Counted from the first letter of the stretch, positions 29,184-38,355 are shown. The stretch: DNA of 64,000 nt from Hyphomicrobiales bacterium (GCA_900470965.1 UCCS01000016.1:1-64000), one strand, 5' to 3'. The notes: generated from the sequence alone by a model not told the origin. Translations and numbers: made by a program.

Positions 29184-29511
29184 TCTCCTCGCCGCGCATC
29201 CGATCCATCCCGACATCGATCGCGTGCCGAAGCGCGCCTTGTTCTAACCCATCATATGACCTCGCAACCTTCGGAGCATCTCCGGGCCGGTGCGTTCGAC
29301 GGTGGTTTTGCCTGCACCGTCATCGTCTCCCTTGCGCTCGATCAGCGATCTGTTGTGGGCCATCAGGATACGGACGCTCGCGATCGCATGCGCGGGTGCC
29401 GCAACGACGGAAGAAGGTCTCGCGCCACACGGAGCATGAGCAGAACGGCGTCATCGGCGACACCGAGTGCCCGCCGAAACGCATGTTGAGGAGGAGATCT
29501 CCTCGTCCGAT
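29184..29511. other. Non-coding or decayed stretch
   Basis: No frame here gives a recognisable product. The methyltransferase gene on the minus strand is read through its tail to 29451 only because of its frameshift; its original stop is at 29512-29514. Confidence 0.4.
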
Positions 29512-30287
29512 TTACACCCTGCGAGCTGTGATGATCCACGCGCGCGACTCAAAGAGTACGCCCTCCGTGGTCTATATGCCTCCAGCAGTTCGCGCAGCCG
29601 CTGCAGCGCCTTGTCGGGCGCTTCACCGGTTTGCGCCAGCGCGTCCTTCACAAGATAGAGCTCGACGAGCGCGTCAAAGGCCGTATCGACGTCCGGTCCG
29701 TAGAAAACCGGTTCTCGCACGTCGATAAAATCGATCGAAACAAAGCCGGCCGTCTTGAGGAGTTCTGCAGCGATGGTGGGATCGCCAAGCGAAAACGGCG
29801 TGGAAGCCTGTGCGGAAATCGCAATTCCCGGAGCCAAGGCTTGCCTGATGGCACCAGACCAAGCGTTGCGCTCCTGGCTCTGCCAGACCATCCATGCAAG
29901 GCGCGCGCCCGGACGCATCGCGCGGGCGACATTGTCAAACGCTGCCGCCGGATCGGCAAAGAACATGACGCCAAACCGGCTGATGCAGAGGTCGAAGCCC
30001 GCAGCCGGAAATGCGTGGTGCTGGGCGTCACCCTGCTCAAAGGCAATATTTCGCAATCCCGCTTCGTTGGAACGTCGTCGCGCAACCTCGAGCATCTCTG
30101 TGGAAGTATCCACGCCGATCGCCTCGCCTTCCACCGCGACACGGGCGGCCTCCCGCGTCGTTTGTCCTGCCCCGCAACCGATATCGAGCACACGGTCACG
30201 TATTCCAACGGAGGCGGCGGCACGCAAATGCCCATTGTGCCGCTTTAATTCTGCATCATAGAAGTCAGCACGATCCAACATGTCCAT
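29512..30287 (-). pseudogene. SAM-dependent methyltransferase with C-terminal frameshift
   Basis: The class I methyltransferase fold is clear: motif I VLDIGCGAGQTTREAA near residue 34, an acidic GVDTSTEML after the next strand, and FDLCISRFGVMFFADP near 100. The gene reads normally to about position 29578, where the frame changes. Beyond that point the family's usual ending is found in a different frame (TEGVLFESRAWIITARRV then TAA at 29512-29514). A single lost base near 29571-29578 explains it. The unshifted frame runs on with Ser/Arg-rich residues to 29451. The change affects only the last ~20 residues, so partial function or a sequencing error is possible. The start is ATG 30287 or GTG 30293. 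Confidence 0.72.
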
Positions 30288-30289
30288 CC

Positions 30290-30560
30290 TCACGTGGTTT
30301 TGCCTCGGTCACTTGACGAGAGTTCGTCATGTTCGTCGATAGCAGAAATGATCGTTTCCCAATCCTCGGGACGAATTTCATGGCCGTCGCCTTCGATCTT
30401 CACGAACTTCGCGTCCGCCACAGCTCGCGCGAGTGCCTTGCCGTGCGCGACGGGGAAACTGGATCGTTGCCGTGAACGACGGGAGGCGGCACGTTGATCT
30501 CGTTCAGCCGGCTATGCCATGTCTGGCCCGGAAGTGCCGTCAACAGTCGTCACTGATCGA
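30290..30560 (-). pseudogene. Decayed alpha/beta-hydrolase C-terminus
   Basis: Three minus-strand fragments in different frames align end to end with an alpha/beta-hydrolase tail. These are TTVDGTSGPDMA (about 30515-30553), SRLNEINVPPPVVHGNDPV (to about 30455), and FPVAHGKALARAVADAKFV through EGDGHEIRPEDWETII, ending in TGA at 30290-30292. VVHGNDP carries the acid residue region and GDGHEI the catalytic histidine region of the fold. At least two frameshifts are needed, and the N-terminal two thirds are absent. The stop lies two bases before the methyltransferase ATG, so the two were once coupled genes. Confidence 0.65.
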
Positions 30561-30572
30561 GAGGCTGGCATA

Positions 30573-31523
30573 TCAAAGACCCCATACGACCGCTTCTTCG
30601 TGGCGTTTGATGAGGTGGCGCAAGTTTTCGAAACCGGAGCGGACAAATGTGGCAAACTGGTCGACGGCGGGAGAGCGCGGCGCATCAACACGGCTGAGGA
30701 TCGCCAGTGCCCGTTCGGGATGCGGAATGGTGATGGGCAAAGCCGTGATCGACTTGTCCTTGCGTTGCGCAAAGACGACGCTATGGGGCATGATCGTCAG
30801 CGCATCGGCCATCTTCAGATAATTGATCACCGCCATCAGCGAACCACCCGAATAGCGGATCTTGAGTTCGGTTGCGCCGAATGAGAGAAGCAGCGCGCGC
30901 AAGTCCGCAAGCAAGGGACTGCCTGGTGGCGGTGCGACCCAGGGATATTCGAGAAGATGGCTCGGCTGCGGCCGCCGCTTCAAGAGCAGGGGATGCGTGA
31001 CCCGGCAGGCGACAACGTTACGGCCGGGAAGAATCTGTTGAAACTCGAGCCCCGAGCCTTCATCGAGAATATCGATCGGGCAGATAGCGAGATCGATCTG
31101 GTCGGCTTTCAGCGCTGCCCTGAGATCCCGGAAGTAGCCGTAGCTCTGGTCGATGCGCACATCGGGGTGGCTCGACTGAAACTCCGCACAGATTCCGGCG
31201 ATCAGCCCATCCATGAAAAAAGGCGTGCCGCCGACGCGCACGACGCCACTCTTGCCGACTCTGAAACTCTCGACGAGATCGGAGGCCTTGCGGGAGGCCG
31301 CCAGCATGACGAAACCATGCTCGGCGAGCGCCAGGCCAAAGGCTGTCGGCTGCAGGGGGCGACGGCCCCGGACGAAAAGCGGCTCGCCCAGGCGCTTTTC
31401 CAACATGGACAAGGTGCGCGAGACGGCAGGTTGTGCAAGTCCCAGCAAAGCCGCGCCTTCGGTAACGCCGCCGGTCTTGACGACGGCGGCGAGCTGGATC
31501 AGGTGACGCTCATCGATCTTCAT
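30573..31523 (-). CDS. LysR-family regulator of the aromatic-catabolism operon
   Basis: A 316-residue LysR protein. Its helix-turn-helix reads LIQLAAVVKTGGVTEGAALLGLAQPAVSRTLSMLEKRLGEPLF (split across residues about 9-50), and the effector-binding domain follows from about residue 90 (VVRVGGTPFFMDGLI). It is divergent from the intradiol-dioxygenase operon with a 98-base gap, the standard layout for a LysR activator of an aromatic pathway. A palindrome with the T-N11-A form overlaps its own start codon. The inducer is probably the aromatic substrate or a muconate/maleylacetate-type intermediate (family knowledge). Confidence 0.88.
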   Translation of the reverse strand: MKIDERHLIQLAAVVKTGGVTEGAALLGLAQPAVSRTLSMLEKRLGEPLFVRGRRPLQPTAFGLALAEHGFVMLAASRKASDLVESFRVGKSGVVRVGGTPFFMDGLIAGICAEFQSSHPDVRIDQSYGYFRDLRAALKADQIDLAICPIDILDEGSGLEFQQILPGRNVVACRVTHPLLLKRRPQPSHLLEYPWVAPPPGSPLLADLRALLLSFGATELKIRYSGGSLMAVINYLKMADALTIMPHSVVFAQRKDKSITALPITIPHPERALAILSRVDAPRSPAVDQFATFVRSGFENLRHLIKRHEEAVVWGL

Positions 31524-31536
31524 AACGATCCGTTAT
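31522..31536. promoter_or_regulatory. Candidate LysR box (ATAACG-ATC-CGTTAT)
   Basis: The 15-base palindrome has six-base arms and matches the LysR T-N11-A consensus. It overlaps the first bases of the LysR start codon and faces the dioxygenase operon about 85 bases away, as expected for autoregulation plus activation of the divergent genes. Confidence 0.5.
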
Positions 31537-31621
31537 ATTATCTCTTAACAAAATCATCAATCGACGTGGCTCTGCCTGCTATTCTACCCGCACGTCGCAG
31601 AGCAAGTCGGGGAGGATTGGC

Positions 31622-32497
31622 ATGGCGGGGCACTCTCAACCGCTCACATTCAGCGAGGCGACATCGTCTGAAGCCTTCGCTGAGCGTTTTTCTGCCGGCA
31701 GGGACGCCAGGCTAGTCGAATTGCTCTCAGCCGCCGTGACCCATGCGCACGACCTCATCAAGCAGTTTCGGCCGACCCAGGACGAGTGGCGAAGCTTCAT
31801 CGCTTTCCTGACGGAGGTCGGTCACGCTTCGGACGAGCGCCGACAGGAATGGGTGCTTCTATCCGACCTGATCGGCGCTTCGGCACTTATCGAAGACATC
31901 AATTCGCGCCGGCCGAAGGGGGCAACCCCCAATACAATCCGCGGCCCCTTCTTCCGCGCCGATGCGCCTGCACGTGCCTCGGCTTCGTCGATCTCACTCG
32001 ACGGCATCGGCGAGCCGCTTATGGTGTCGGTTCGCGTCCAGGATCTCGACGGCCTGCCCGTCGCAGGCGCTGAAGTCGTGACCTGGCAGGCCAACGCAGA
32101 GGGCTTCTACGAGAACCAGCAACCGGATCTCCAGCCCGAACATAATCTGCGGGGCCTGTTCAGAACCGATGTAGAGGGGTGCCTTTCCTATCGCTCTATT
32201 GTTCCGTCCGGCTACGGCGTGCCGGCCGACGGTCCAGTCGGTAGGCTGCTGTCTGCGGCCGGTTATCCCTTGCGCCGGCCGGCGCATCTGCATTTCGTCG
32301 TGCGTGCAAAGGGCTTCGAGACGATTACGACACACGTTTATGACGCAAGCGACCCGCACCTGCACGAAGACGCGCTGTTTGGCGTGCGCCCCGAGCTCAT
32401 CACCTCTTTCGATCCCGTCGAGGTCGACGGACGTAATGCAAAGGCGGTGGAGCTTATCTTCGTCATGGTCCGGGCAAAACCGGAGAGGGCGGCATGA
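31622..32497 (+). CDS. Intradiol ring-cleavage dioxygenase (hydroxyquinol/catechol 1,2-dioxygenase), copy 1
   Basis: A 291-residue non-heme Fe(III) enzyme. An N-terminal helical dimerisation domain (QFRPTQDEWRSFIAFL near residue 48) precedes the catalytic domain. The four iron ligands are at the expected places: Y163 in EGFYENQ, Y198 in GYGVPADGPVG, H222 and H224 in RPAHLHF. The start at 31622 follows GGGGAGG. It cleaves a catechol or hydroxyquinol between the hydroxyls to a muconate or maleylacetate. Maleylacetate reductase follows with a four-base overlap, which favours hydroxyquinol as substrate. A second enzyme of the same family ends the operon at 40110. Confidence 0.9.
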   Translation: MAGHSQPLTFSEATSSEAFAERFSAGRDARLVELLSAAVTHAHDLIKQFRPTQDEWRSFIAFLTEVGHASDERRQEWVLLSDLIGASALIEDINSRRPKGATPNTIRGPFFRADAPARASASSISLDGIGEPLMVSVRVQDLDGLPVAGAEVVTWQANAEGFYENQQPDLQPEHNLRGLFRTDVEGCLSYRSIVPSGYGVPADGPVGRLLSAAGYPLRRPAHLHFVVRAKGFETITTHVYDASDPHLHEDALFGVRPELITSFDPVEVDGRNAKAVELIFVMVRAKPERAA

Positions 32498-33555
32498 TCG
32501 ACGCGTTTTCCTATGCCGGCAGTCCGGCCCGGATTGTCTTCGGCGACGGCAGCAGGAGCAAGGTTGGAGAATGGATTGTGACGGCCGGCTGCAAGCGGGC
32601 GCTCGTCCTTGCAACGCCTCATCAAAAGGCGGATGCGGAGGCGTTGGCAACCGAAATCGGCTCTCTTGCCTGCGGTGTTTTTACCGGCGCTACCATGCAT
32701 ACGCCGGTCGACGTGACCGAGGCCGCGATGAAAATGGTGGCCGAAACCGAGGCGGATTGCGTGGTCTCGCTCGGTGGAGGATCGACGACCGGCCTCGGCA
32801 AGGCGATTGCCTATCGCACCGACCTTCTGCAGATCGTCGTGCCGACCACCTATGCCGGTTCCGAGGTCACGCCCATTCTTGGCCAGACGGAAGGCGGTCG
32901 GAAAACGACTGTACGTGACGCGCGGATCCTGCCGGAAATCGTTCTCTACGACCCGGCCTTGACCCTGGGGCTACCGGTTTCGATGAGTGTGACGAGCGGC
33001 CTCAATGCCATGGCGCATGCCGTCGAAGGCCTTTATGCACGTGACCGTAATCCTATTTCGACCCTGATGGCTCTTGAGGGGCTGCGCGCTTTTTCCAGAA
33101 GCCTGCCAAAAATCGTAACAGCGCCCGACGATGCCGATGCCCGAAATGAGGCGCTCTATGGTGCCTGGCTCTGCGGCACAGTGCTTGGCACGGTCGGTAT
33201 GGCGCTGCATCACAAGATCTGCCACACGCTCGGCGGCTCCTTCGACACCCCGCATGCCGAAACCCATGCGGTGATGCTGCCGCATACGGCCGCCTTCAAC
33301 GCGAGGGCGGCAGCGGCAGAACTTGCCCCAGCTGCCAATCTCTTCAGAGGCTCGATCGGTGGCGGCCTGTGGGATTTTGCCAAGTCGATTGGCGCGCCGT
33401 TGACGCTCAAGGAATTCGGGCTGACCGAGGCCGATCTCGACCGTGCGGCGTCGATTGCCGTTGAAAATCCTTACTGGAACCCGCGCCCGATTGACCGGGG
33501 TTCGATCAGGGCACTTTTGCAGGAGGCCTGGGATGGCCGCCGACCAGCAGATTGA
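32494..33555 (+). CDS. Maleylacetate reductase (iron-containing alcohol dehydrogenase family)
   Basis: A 353-residue protein of the group III alcohol dehydrogenase family. SYAGSPARIVFGDGS opens the Rossmann part, SLGGGSTTGLGKAIAYRT near residue 92 binds the nucleotide, and VPTTYAGSEVTPILGQTE near 115 is diagnostic for maleylacetate reductases. The metal/active-site segment HHKICHTLGGSFDTPHAETHAVMLP lies near residue 235. It reduces maleylacetate to 3-oxoadipate with NAD(P)H. The ATGA overlap with the dioxygenase couples the two steps. The 3-oxoadipate would leave the window for the beta-ketoadipate pathway. Confidence 0.92.
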   Translation: MIDAFSYAGSPARIVFGDGSRSKVGEWIVTAGCKRALVLATPHQKADAEALATEIGSLACGVFTGATMHTPVDVTEAAMKMVAETEADCVVSLGGGSTTGLGKAIAYRTDLLQIVVPTTYAGSEVTPILGQTEGGRKTTVRDARILPEIVLYDPALTLGLPVSMSVTSGLNAMAHAVEGLYARDRNPISTLMALEGLRAFSRSLPKIVTAPDDADARNEALYGAWLCGTVLGTVGMALHHKICHTLGGSFDTPHAETHAVMLPHTAAFNARAAAAELAPAANLFRGSIGGGLWDFAKSIGAPLTLKEFGLTEADLDRAASIAVENPYWNPRPIDRGSIRALLQEAWDGRRPAD

Positions 33556-33606
33556 TCGTCTGCCTGACTACGCACTCTTTGGGAGGAGAGGACAATGGGA
33601 GGACAT

Positions 33607-34887
33607 ATGTTTACGAGACGCAATTTTCTGAAGACGACGGCAGCCGGCGGAGCCGCGCTTGCCGCATCCAGCCTTGCCGCCCCGGCAATCGGTCAGACGG
33701 CGGCAATCAAGCTTGGCTATGTCAGCCCCCAGACCGGTCCGCTTGCAGCCTTCGGAGAGGCCGACAAGTTCGTCATCGATGCCTTCCTGGCGACGACCAA
33801 GAAGCTCGGCCTCAACTATGAGGTCGTGGTCAAGGACAGCCAATCCAACCCCAACCGCGCTGCCGAGGTCGCCAAGGAGCTGATCGTCGATGATCAGATC
33901 AACCTGATGCTGGTTTCCTCGACGCCGGAGACGACCAATCCGGTCTCGACGACCTGCGAAGGCGAGGGCATGCCCTGCATTTCCACGGTCGCGCCCTGGC
34001 AGCCCTGGTTCATCGGCCAGCAGGGCAATCCGGGCGATCCTGCTTCCTGGAAGCCCTTCGACTATGCCTATCATTTCTTCTGGGGCCTGGAGGATATCAT
34101 TGCCGTCTTCACCGGCATGTGGGGACAGATCGAAACCAACAAGAAGATCGGCGGGCTCTTTCCGAATGACGGGGATGGCAATGCCTGGGGCGACAAGGTC
34201 GTCGGCTTCCCGCCGGTGCTTGAAAAGCTCGGCTATGGGCTGACGGACACGGGTCGCTATCAGAACCTGACGGATGATTTCTCGGCGCAGATCAACGCCT
34301 TCAAGCAGGCCGGCACGGATATTCTGACCGGCGTGATGATCCCGCCGGATCTCACCACCTTTTGGAACCAGGCCAAGCAGCAGGGCCTGAAGCCAAAGAT
34401 CGCCTCGATCGGCAAGGCGCTGCTTTTTCCGCAGACGGTTGAGGCGCTCGGCAATGCCGGCCACAATCTGTCGACGGAAGTCTGGTGGACACCGAGCCAT
34501 CCGTTCAAATCGTCACTGACGGGCGAGACGACGGCTGCCGTCGCCGATGCCTTCACGAAATCCACCGGCCGTCCCTGGACGCAGCCGATCGGCTTTGCCC
34601 ATGCACTGTTCGAACTCGCCGTCGACGTCATGAAGCGCGCCGGCGATGTCAGCGACGGTGATACGGTCGCAAAAGCGATCGGCGAGACCAAGCTCGATAC
34701 GCTTGTCGGACCGATTGCCTGGGGCAATGAGAAACTTCCGCCTTTCGCACAGAAGAACGTCGCCAAGACGCCGCTGGTCGGCGGCCAGTGGCGGCTGAAG
34801 TCGGGCGGCGGTTACGATCTCATCGTCGTCGAAAACGGCCTTGCCCCGAACGTGCCGCTCGGCGGCAAGCTCGAAGCGCTGGCGTAA
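33607..34887 (+). CDS. ABC transporter substrate-binding protein, branched-chain-amino-acid (type I) family
   Basis: A 426-residue periplasmic protein. Its Tat-type signal MFTRRNFLKTTAAGG is followed by APAIGQ as a likely cleavage region, then IKLGYVSPQTGPLAAFGEAD, the usual start of LivJ-like proteins. Two starts are possible, ATG 33595 and ATG 33607. The second is preferred because GGGAGG precedes it and the signal is canonical. In the mature part, MLVSSTPETTNPVSTTCE is the expected ligand-contact loop. It heads a complete Liv-type importer inside an aromatic-degradation operon, so the ligand is more likely an aromatic acid or phenol than an amino acid (inference). Confidence 0.87.
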   Translation: MFTRRNFLKTTAAGGAALAASSLAAPAIGQTAAIKLGYVSPQTGPLAAFGEADKFVIDAFLATTKKLGLNYEVVVKDSQSNPNRAAEVAKELIVDDQINLMLVSSTPETTNPVSTTCEGEGMPCISTVAPWQPWFIGQQGNPGDPASWKPFDYAYHFFWGLEDIIAVFTGMWGQIETNKKIGGLFPNDGDGNAWGDKVVGFPPVLEKLGYGLTDTGRYQNLTDDFSAQINAFKQAGTDILTGVMIPPDLTTFWNQAKQQGLKPKIASIGKALLFPQTVEALGNAGHNLSTEVWWTPSHPFKSSLTGETTAAVADAFTKSTGRPWTQPIGFAHALFELAVDVMKRAGDVSDGDTVAKAIGETKLDTLVGPIAWGNEKLPPFAQKNVAKTPLVGGQWRLKSGGGYDLIVVENGLAPNVPLGGKLEALA

Positions 34888-34893
34888 GGCACA

Positions 34894-34919
34894 TCCGCCC
34901 GGCTTTGCGGCCGGGCGGA
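34894..34919 (+). terminator. Intra-operon hairpin after the binding-protein gene
   Basis: TCCGCCCGGC and GCCGGGCGGA pair perfectly around TTTGCG, six bases after the stop and before the LivG-like gene. Hairpins at this position commonly cause partial termination or mRNA stabilisation, so that binding protein is made in excess over the membrane parts. Confidence 0.6.
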
Positions 34920-34938
34920 CCTTTGCGGAGATTGGCCG

Positions 34939-35658
34939 ATGCCCATCCTGGAACTCAATGCTGTCTCGAAATCCTTCGGCGCGCTCGTCGTTGCCGAGGA
35001 TATCCGCTTTTCGGTCGAGCCGGCCGAAGCGCTCGGCGTCATCGGGCCGAACGGTGCCGGCAAATCCACGCTCTTCAACCTGATCAACGGCAATCTGTCC
35101 GTTGCGGGCGGGGCAATCCGCTTTGACGGCCGGGACGTTACTCATACGCCGCCGATGCAGCGCTGCCTTGCCGGCATGGGTCGCACCTTCCAGATCCCGC
35201 AGCCCTTCGAGCGTCTGACCGTCTATGAAAACCTGCTCGTCGCAGGCGCTTTCGGCACCCGGGCGAGCGAAGCCGATGTCGCCGGTTTCTGCGCCGACAT
35301 CCTGGTCGAGACCGGCCTGATCGCCAAGGCCAACAGACAGGCGGCATCGCTGACCCTTTTGGAGCGCAAGCGGCTGGAGCTTGCCCGCGCGCTTGCGACC
35401 CGGCCGAAGCTCCTGCTCCTCGACGAAATCGCCGGTGGCCTGACGGAGGGCGAGTGCCGGCAGTTGGTGGCGACGATCAGGCGCATTCACCAGCGCGGCA
35501 TGACCATCATCTGGATCGAGCATGTGCTGCACGCGCTGACCGCTGTCGCCGAGCGCATCCTGGTCCTCAATTTCGGGCGTGTCGTCGGCATCGGTGCACC
35601 GGAGGCGATCATGGCCTCGGACGAGGTGCGCGCCATCTATCTCGGCATGGAGGTCTGA
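34939..35658 (+). CDS. ABC transporter ATP-binding protein, LivG-like
   Basis: A 239-residue ATPase. Walker A is GPNGAGKSTLFNLING near residue 36, the Q-loop is GMGRTFQIPQPF near 80, the signature region is SLTLLERKRLELARAL near 140, and Walker B is LLLLDEIAGGL near 160. The degenerate signature (LTLLERKRL instead of LSGGQQ) is normal for LivG. The start follows GGAGATTGGCCG. It forms the ATPase pair with the next gene, whose ATG overlaps this stop (TGATG). Confidence 0.88.
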   Translation: MPILELNAVSKSFGALVVAEDIRFSVEPAEALGVIGPNGAGKSTLFNLINGNLSVAGGAIRFDGRDVTHTPPMQRCLAGMGRTFQIPQPFERLTVYENLLVAGAFGTRASEADVAGFCADILVETGLIAKANRQAASLTLLERKRLELARALATRPKLLLLDEIAGGLTEGECRQLVATIRRIHQRGMTIIWIEHVLHALTAVAERILVLNFGRVVGIGAPEAIMASDEVRAIYLGMEV

Positions 35659-36380
35659 TGGCAAGCCTTCTTGAAACCCGCGGCCTGACGGCCTTTTACG
35701 GCGACTTCCAGGCCGTTTTCGGCATCGACATTGATCTCGATGCCGGCGAGACGATTGCCGTCATCGGCGCCAACGGGGCCGGCAAGTCGACGCTGATGCG
35801 CTCGGTCGCGGGTGTGATTGCCAACCGGGCGGATATGGTCCTGCATGAGGGCGAGGCGATTGGTGCGATGCCTGCTTTCGATATCGTGCGCCGCGGCATT
35901 GCTCTCGTGCCGGAAGGGCGCAAGCTCTTTGCCTCGCTGACGGTGGAAGAAAATCTGCAGGTCGGCAGCTACGGCTGCAAGCGATCCGGCCCCTGGTCGC
36001 TGCAAAGCGTCTACGCGCTGTTTCCGATCCTGAAAGAAAGGCGCAGCAATCCGGCGACTGCGCTTTCGGGCGGCCAACAACAGATGGTGGCAATCGGCCG
36101 TGCCCTGATGTCGAACCCGGAGATCCTGCTCTGCGATGAGCTCAGCCTCGGTCTGGCGCCCGTTGTCATCAAGGATATCTACGCAGCCTTCAGCCGCATT
36201 CGCGCATCCGGGATGGCGATCGTCGTCGTCGAGCAGGATATCGCCCAGGCCCTGAAGGTCGCCGACCGCGTCTATTGCATGATGGAGGGACGGATAACCC
36301 TGAGCGGGCGCCCGGCCGACCTCGATCGGGCCGACATCCACGCAGCCTATTTTGGAGCGGAGAGCAATGAACTGGCTTGA
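35658..36380 (+). CDS. ABC transporter ATP-binding protein, LivF-like
   Basis: A 240-residue ATPase with Walker A GANGAGKSTLMRSVAG near residue 37, signature ALSGGQQQMVAIGRAL near 135 and Walker B ILLCDELSLGLAP near 158. The segment RRGIALVPEGRKLF near 85 is the typical LivF Q-loop. The start at 35658 overlaps the upstream stop by one base; an open frame from 35454 inside livG-like sequence is not coding. The stop overlaps the following permease start by 14 bases. Confidence 0.9.
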   Translation: MASLLETRGLTAFYGDFQAVFGIDIDLDAGETIAVIGANGAGKSTLMRSVAGVIANRADMVLHEGEAIGAMPAFDIVRRGIALVPEGRKLFASLTVEENLQVGSYGCKRSGPWSLQSVYALFPILKERRSNPATALSGGQQQMVAIGRALMSNPEILLCDELSLGLAPVVIKDIYAAFSRIRASGMAIVVVEQDIAQALKVADRVYCMMEGRITLSGRPADLDRADIHAAYFGAESNELA

Positions 36381-37230
36381 TACGCTTCTTCAGGGCGTGT
36401 TGCTCGGCGGGCTCTATGCCCTGTTTGCTGCCGGCCTCAGTCTGGTGTTCGGCATCATGCGGCTTGTCAATCTTGCCCATGGCGACCTCATCGTGCTGGC
36501 AGCATTTTTGATTCTGCTTCTCGTTTCGTCGCTCGGCCTCGATCCATTCATTGCGGCGCTGATCGCAGCGCCCTTGATGTTTGCGATCGGCTGGCTGCTG
36601 CAATACCACCTTCTCAACCGCACGCTCGGCAAGGATGTCTTGCCGCCACTGCTTGTGACCTTCGGCCTGTCCATCGTCATCCAGAATGGTCTTCTGGAGG
36701 TCTTCACTGCCGATAGCAGAAGGATTTCCGCCGGATCTCTGGAGACGGCGTCGCTGCAGGTGGGCGGCATCAATGCCGGATTGATGCCGCTTCTGACTTT
36801 CGGCTCGGCTGTCGCGGTGATTGTCGCTCTGAACCAGCTCATCTATCGCACCGCACTCGGGCGCGCCTTCCGCGCCACGTCGGACGATGTGGTCACAGCC
36901 GGCCTGATGGGTATCCGTCCGAACTCGATCTTTGCCATCGCCACGGGACTGGCAATGATGATCGTGACCGTTGCCGCGCTCTATCTCGGCATGCGGGCGA
37001 ATTTCGATCCGACAGCCGGGCCGGCGCGGCTGATCTATGCTTTCGAAGCCGTGATCATCGGCGGTCTCGGATCGCTCTGGGGCACGCTTGCCGGCGGTGT
37101 CATCCTCGGGCTTGCGCAGACGATCGGGGCCGCCATCAATCCGGAATGGCAGATCCTTGCCGGACATATCGCCTTCCTGATCGTTCTGCTCCTGCGGCCG
37201 CGCGGCCTCTTTCCGCGCGCTGTCGATTGA
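36367..37230 (+). CDS. ABC transporter permease, LivH-like
   Basis: A 287-residue membrane protein with about eight TM helices. The start MNWLDTLLQGVLLGGLYAL and the LSLVFGIMRLVNLAHGDL segment near residue 30 are hallmarks of LivH. A conserved cytoplasmic loop (GRAFRATSDDVVTAGLMGI) lies near 170. ATG 36367 has GGAGCGGAGAG upstream. An in-frame TTG at 36352 is less likely. It pairs with the LivM-like protein to form the channel of the importer. Confidence 0.88.
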   Translation: MNWLDTLLQGVLLGGLYALFAAGLSLVFGIMRLVNLAHGDLIVLAAFLILLLVSSLGLDPFIAALIAAPLMFAIGWLLQYHLLNRTLGKDVLPPLLVTFGLSIVIQNGLLEVFTADSRRISAGSLETASLQVGGINAGLMPLLTFGSAVAVIVALNQLIYRTALGRAFRATSDDVVTAGLMGIRPNSIFAIATGLAMMIVTVAALYLGMRANFDPTAGPARLIYAFEAVIIGGLGSLWGTLAGGVILGLAQTIGAAINPEWQILAGHIAFLIVLLLRPRGLFPRAVD

Positions 37231-37239
37231 GGCGGCGCC

Positions 37240-38355
37240 ATGACCACGGGTTTGGAAACCATGACAACCGATAGTCAAGCATTGCCGGATTGGAGGATCG
37301 AAACAGGCACGCGGCTGTCCCAGATCTTTTCGCTGGTCTGCCTGGTTGTGCTCGCCGGCCTTGCGGCAGCACCGCTTTTCCTGTCACGCGGCGTGGTGCA
37401 GGATCTGTTCTTCATCCTGACGATGCTGACCCTGGCGCAGAGCTGGAACCTGCTTGCCGGCTATGCGGGGCTGATTTCGGTCGGCCAGCAGCTCTTTGTC
37501 GGCTGCGGCGCCTATGCTCTCTTCGGCCTCGTCATTCTGGCCGGGCTCGATCCGATCCTCGCCATCCCGCTTGCCGGCGTCGCCGCCATGGTGATCGCCG
37601 TACCGACCGCTTTCTTCGCCTTTCGCCTCTACGGCCCGTATTTTGCGATCGGCACCTGGGTTATCGCTGAAGTCGGGCGACTGCTGCTTGCCCAATGGAA
37701 GGCGCTCGGCGGTGGCACCGGTACGTCGCTGCCGCGGGATGCGACCCGCGACATGCTGGGCATCTCCCTGCTTGAAGACTGGTTCGGCATGCGGGCTGCC
37801 GCGGCAGCCGATGCCCTGTCCTTCTGGCTTGCGCTGATCGTCGCGGCCGCAACGATTGCGACCGTCTACAAGCTGTTGCGCAGCCGTCAGGGGCTTGGGC
37901 TTGCCGCGGTGCGCGACAACGAGACGGCTGCGCGCGCACTCGGCGTCGATGCACGCCGGCTTAAGACGATGATCTATCTGTTTACGGCCTTCATCACCGG
38001 CATCATCGGCGCGCTCATCTATCTCCAGAAGGGGCGGATATCGCCCGATGCCGCCTTCTCGCTGACCGACTGGACGGCCTATGTCATCTTTATCACGGTC
38101 ATCGGTGGGATAGGCACGATCGAAGGGCCGATCCTTGGCGTGCTGGTCTTCTTTTTCCTGCAGAACGCCATTTCGGCCTACGGCTCCTGGTACCTTCTGG
38201 CGCTCGGGGCGCTTGCCATCGTCACCATGCTGTTTGCGCCCCGGGGACTCTGGGGGCTGATATCCGACCGCACAGGTTGGGAACTCTTTCCGGTTCGCCG
38301 CCTGCTCAGGGGCGGATCTGTTCTACCAGATGAAAAGGGAGGGCCGAATGGCTGA
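37240..38355 (+). CDS. ABC transporter permease, LivM-like
   Basis: A 371-residue permease. About 25 hydrophilic residues precede the TM region; LTLAQSWNLLAGYAGLISVGQQLFVGCGAYA lies near residues 60-92 and matches the LivM core. The EAA-like loop LAAVRDNETAARALGVDARRLK is near 225, and GGIGTIEGPILG near 290 is another family motif. The start could be 37240 or an internal ATG at 37261; both give a short cytoplasmic tail. The stop overlaps the flavin-hydroxylase start by eight bases, showing that transporter and catabolic genes form one operon. Confidence 0.86.
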   Translation: MTTGLETMTTDSQALPDWRIETGTRLSQIFSLVCLVVLAGLAAAPLFLSRGVVQDLFFILTMLTLAQSWNLLAGYAGLISVGQQLFVGCGAYALFGLVILAGLDPILAIPLAGVAAMVIAVPTAFFAFRLYGPYFAIGTWVIAEVGRLLLAQWKALGGGTGTSLPRDATRDMLGISLLEDWFGMRAAAAADALSFWLALIVAAATIATVYKLLRSRQGLGLAAVRDNETAARALGVDARRLKTMIYLFTAFITGIIGALIYLQKGRISPDAAFSLTDWTAYVIFITVIGGIGTIEGPILGVLVFFFLQNAISAYGSWYLLALGALAIVTMLFAPRGLWGLISDRTGWELFPVRRLLRGGSVLPDEKGGPNG

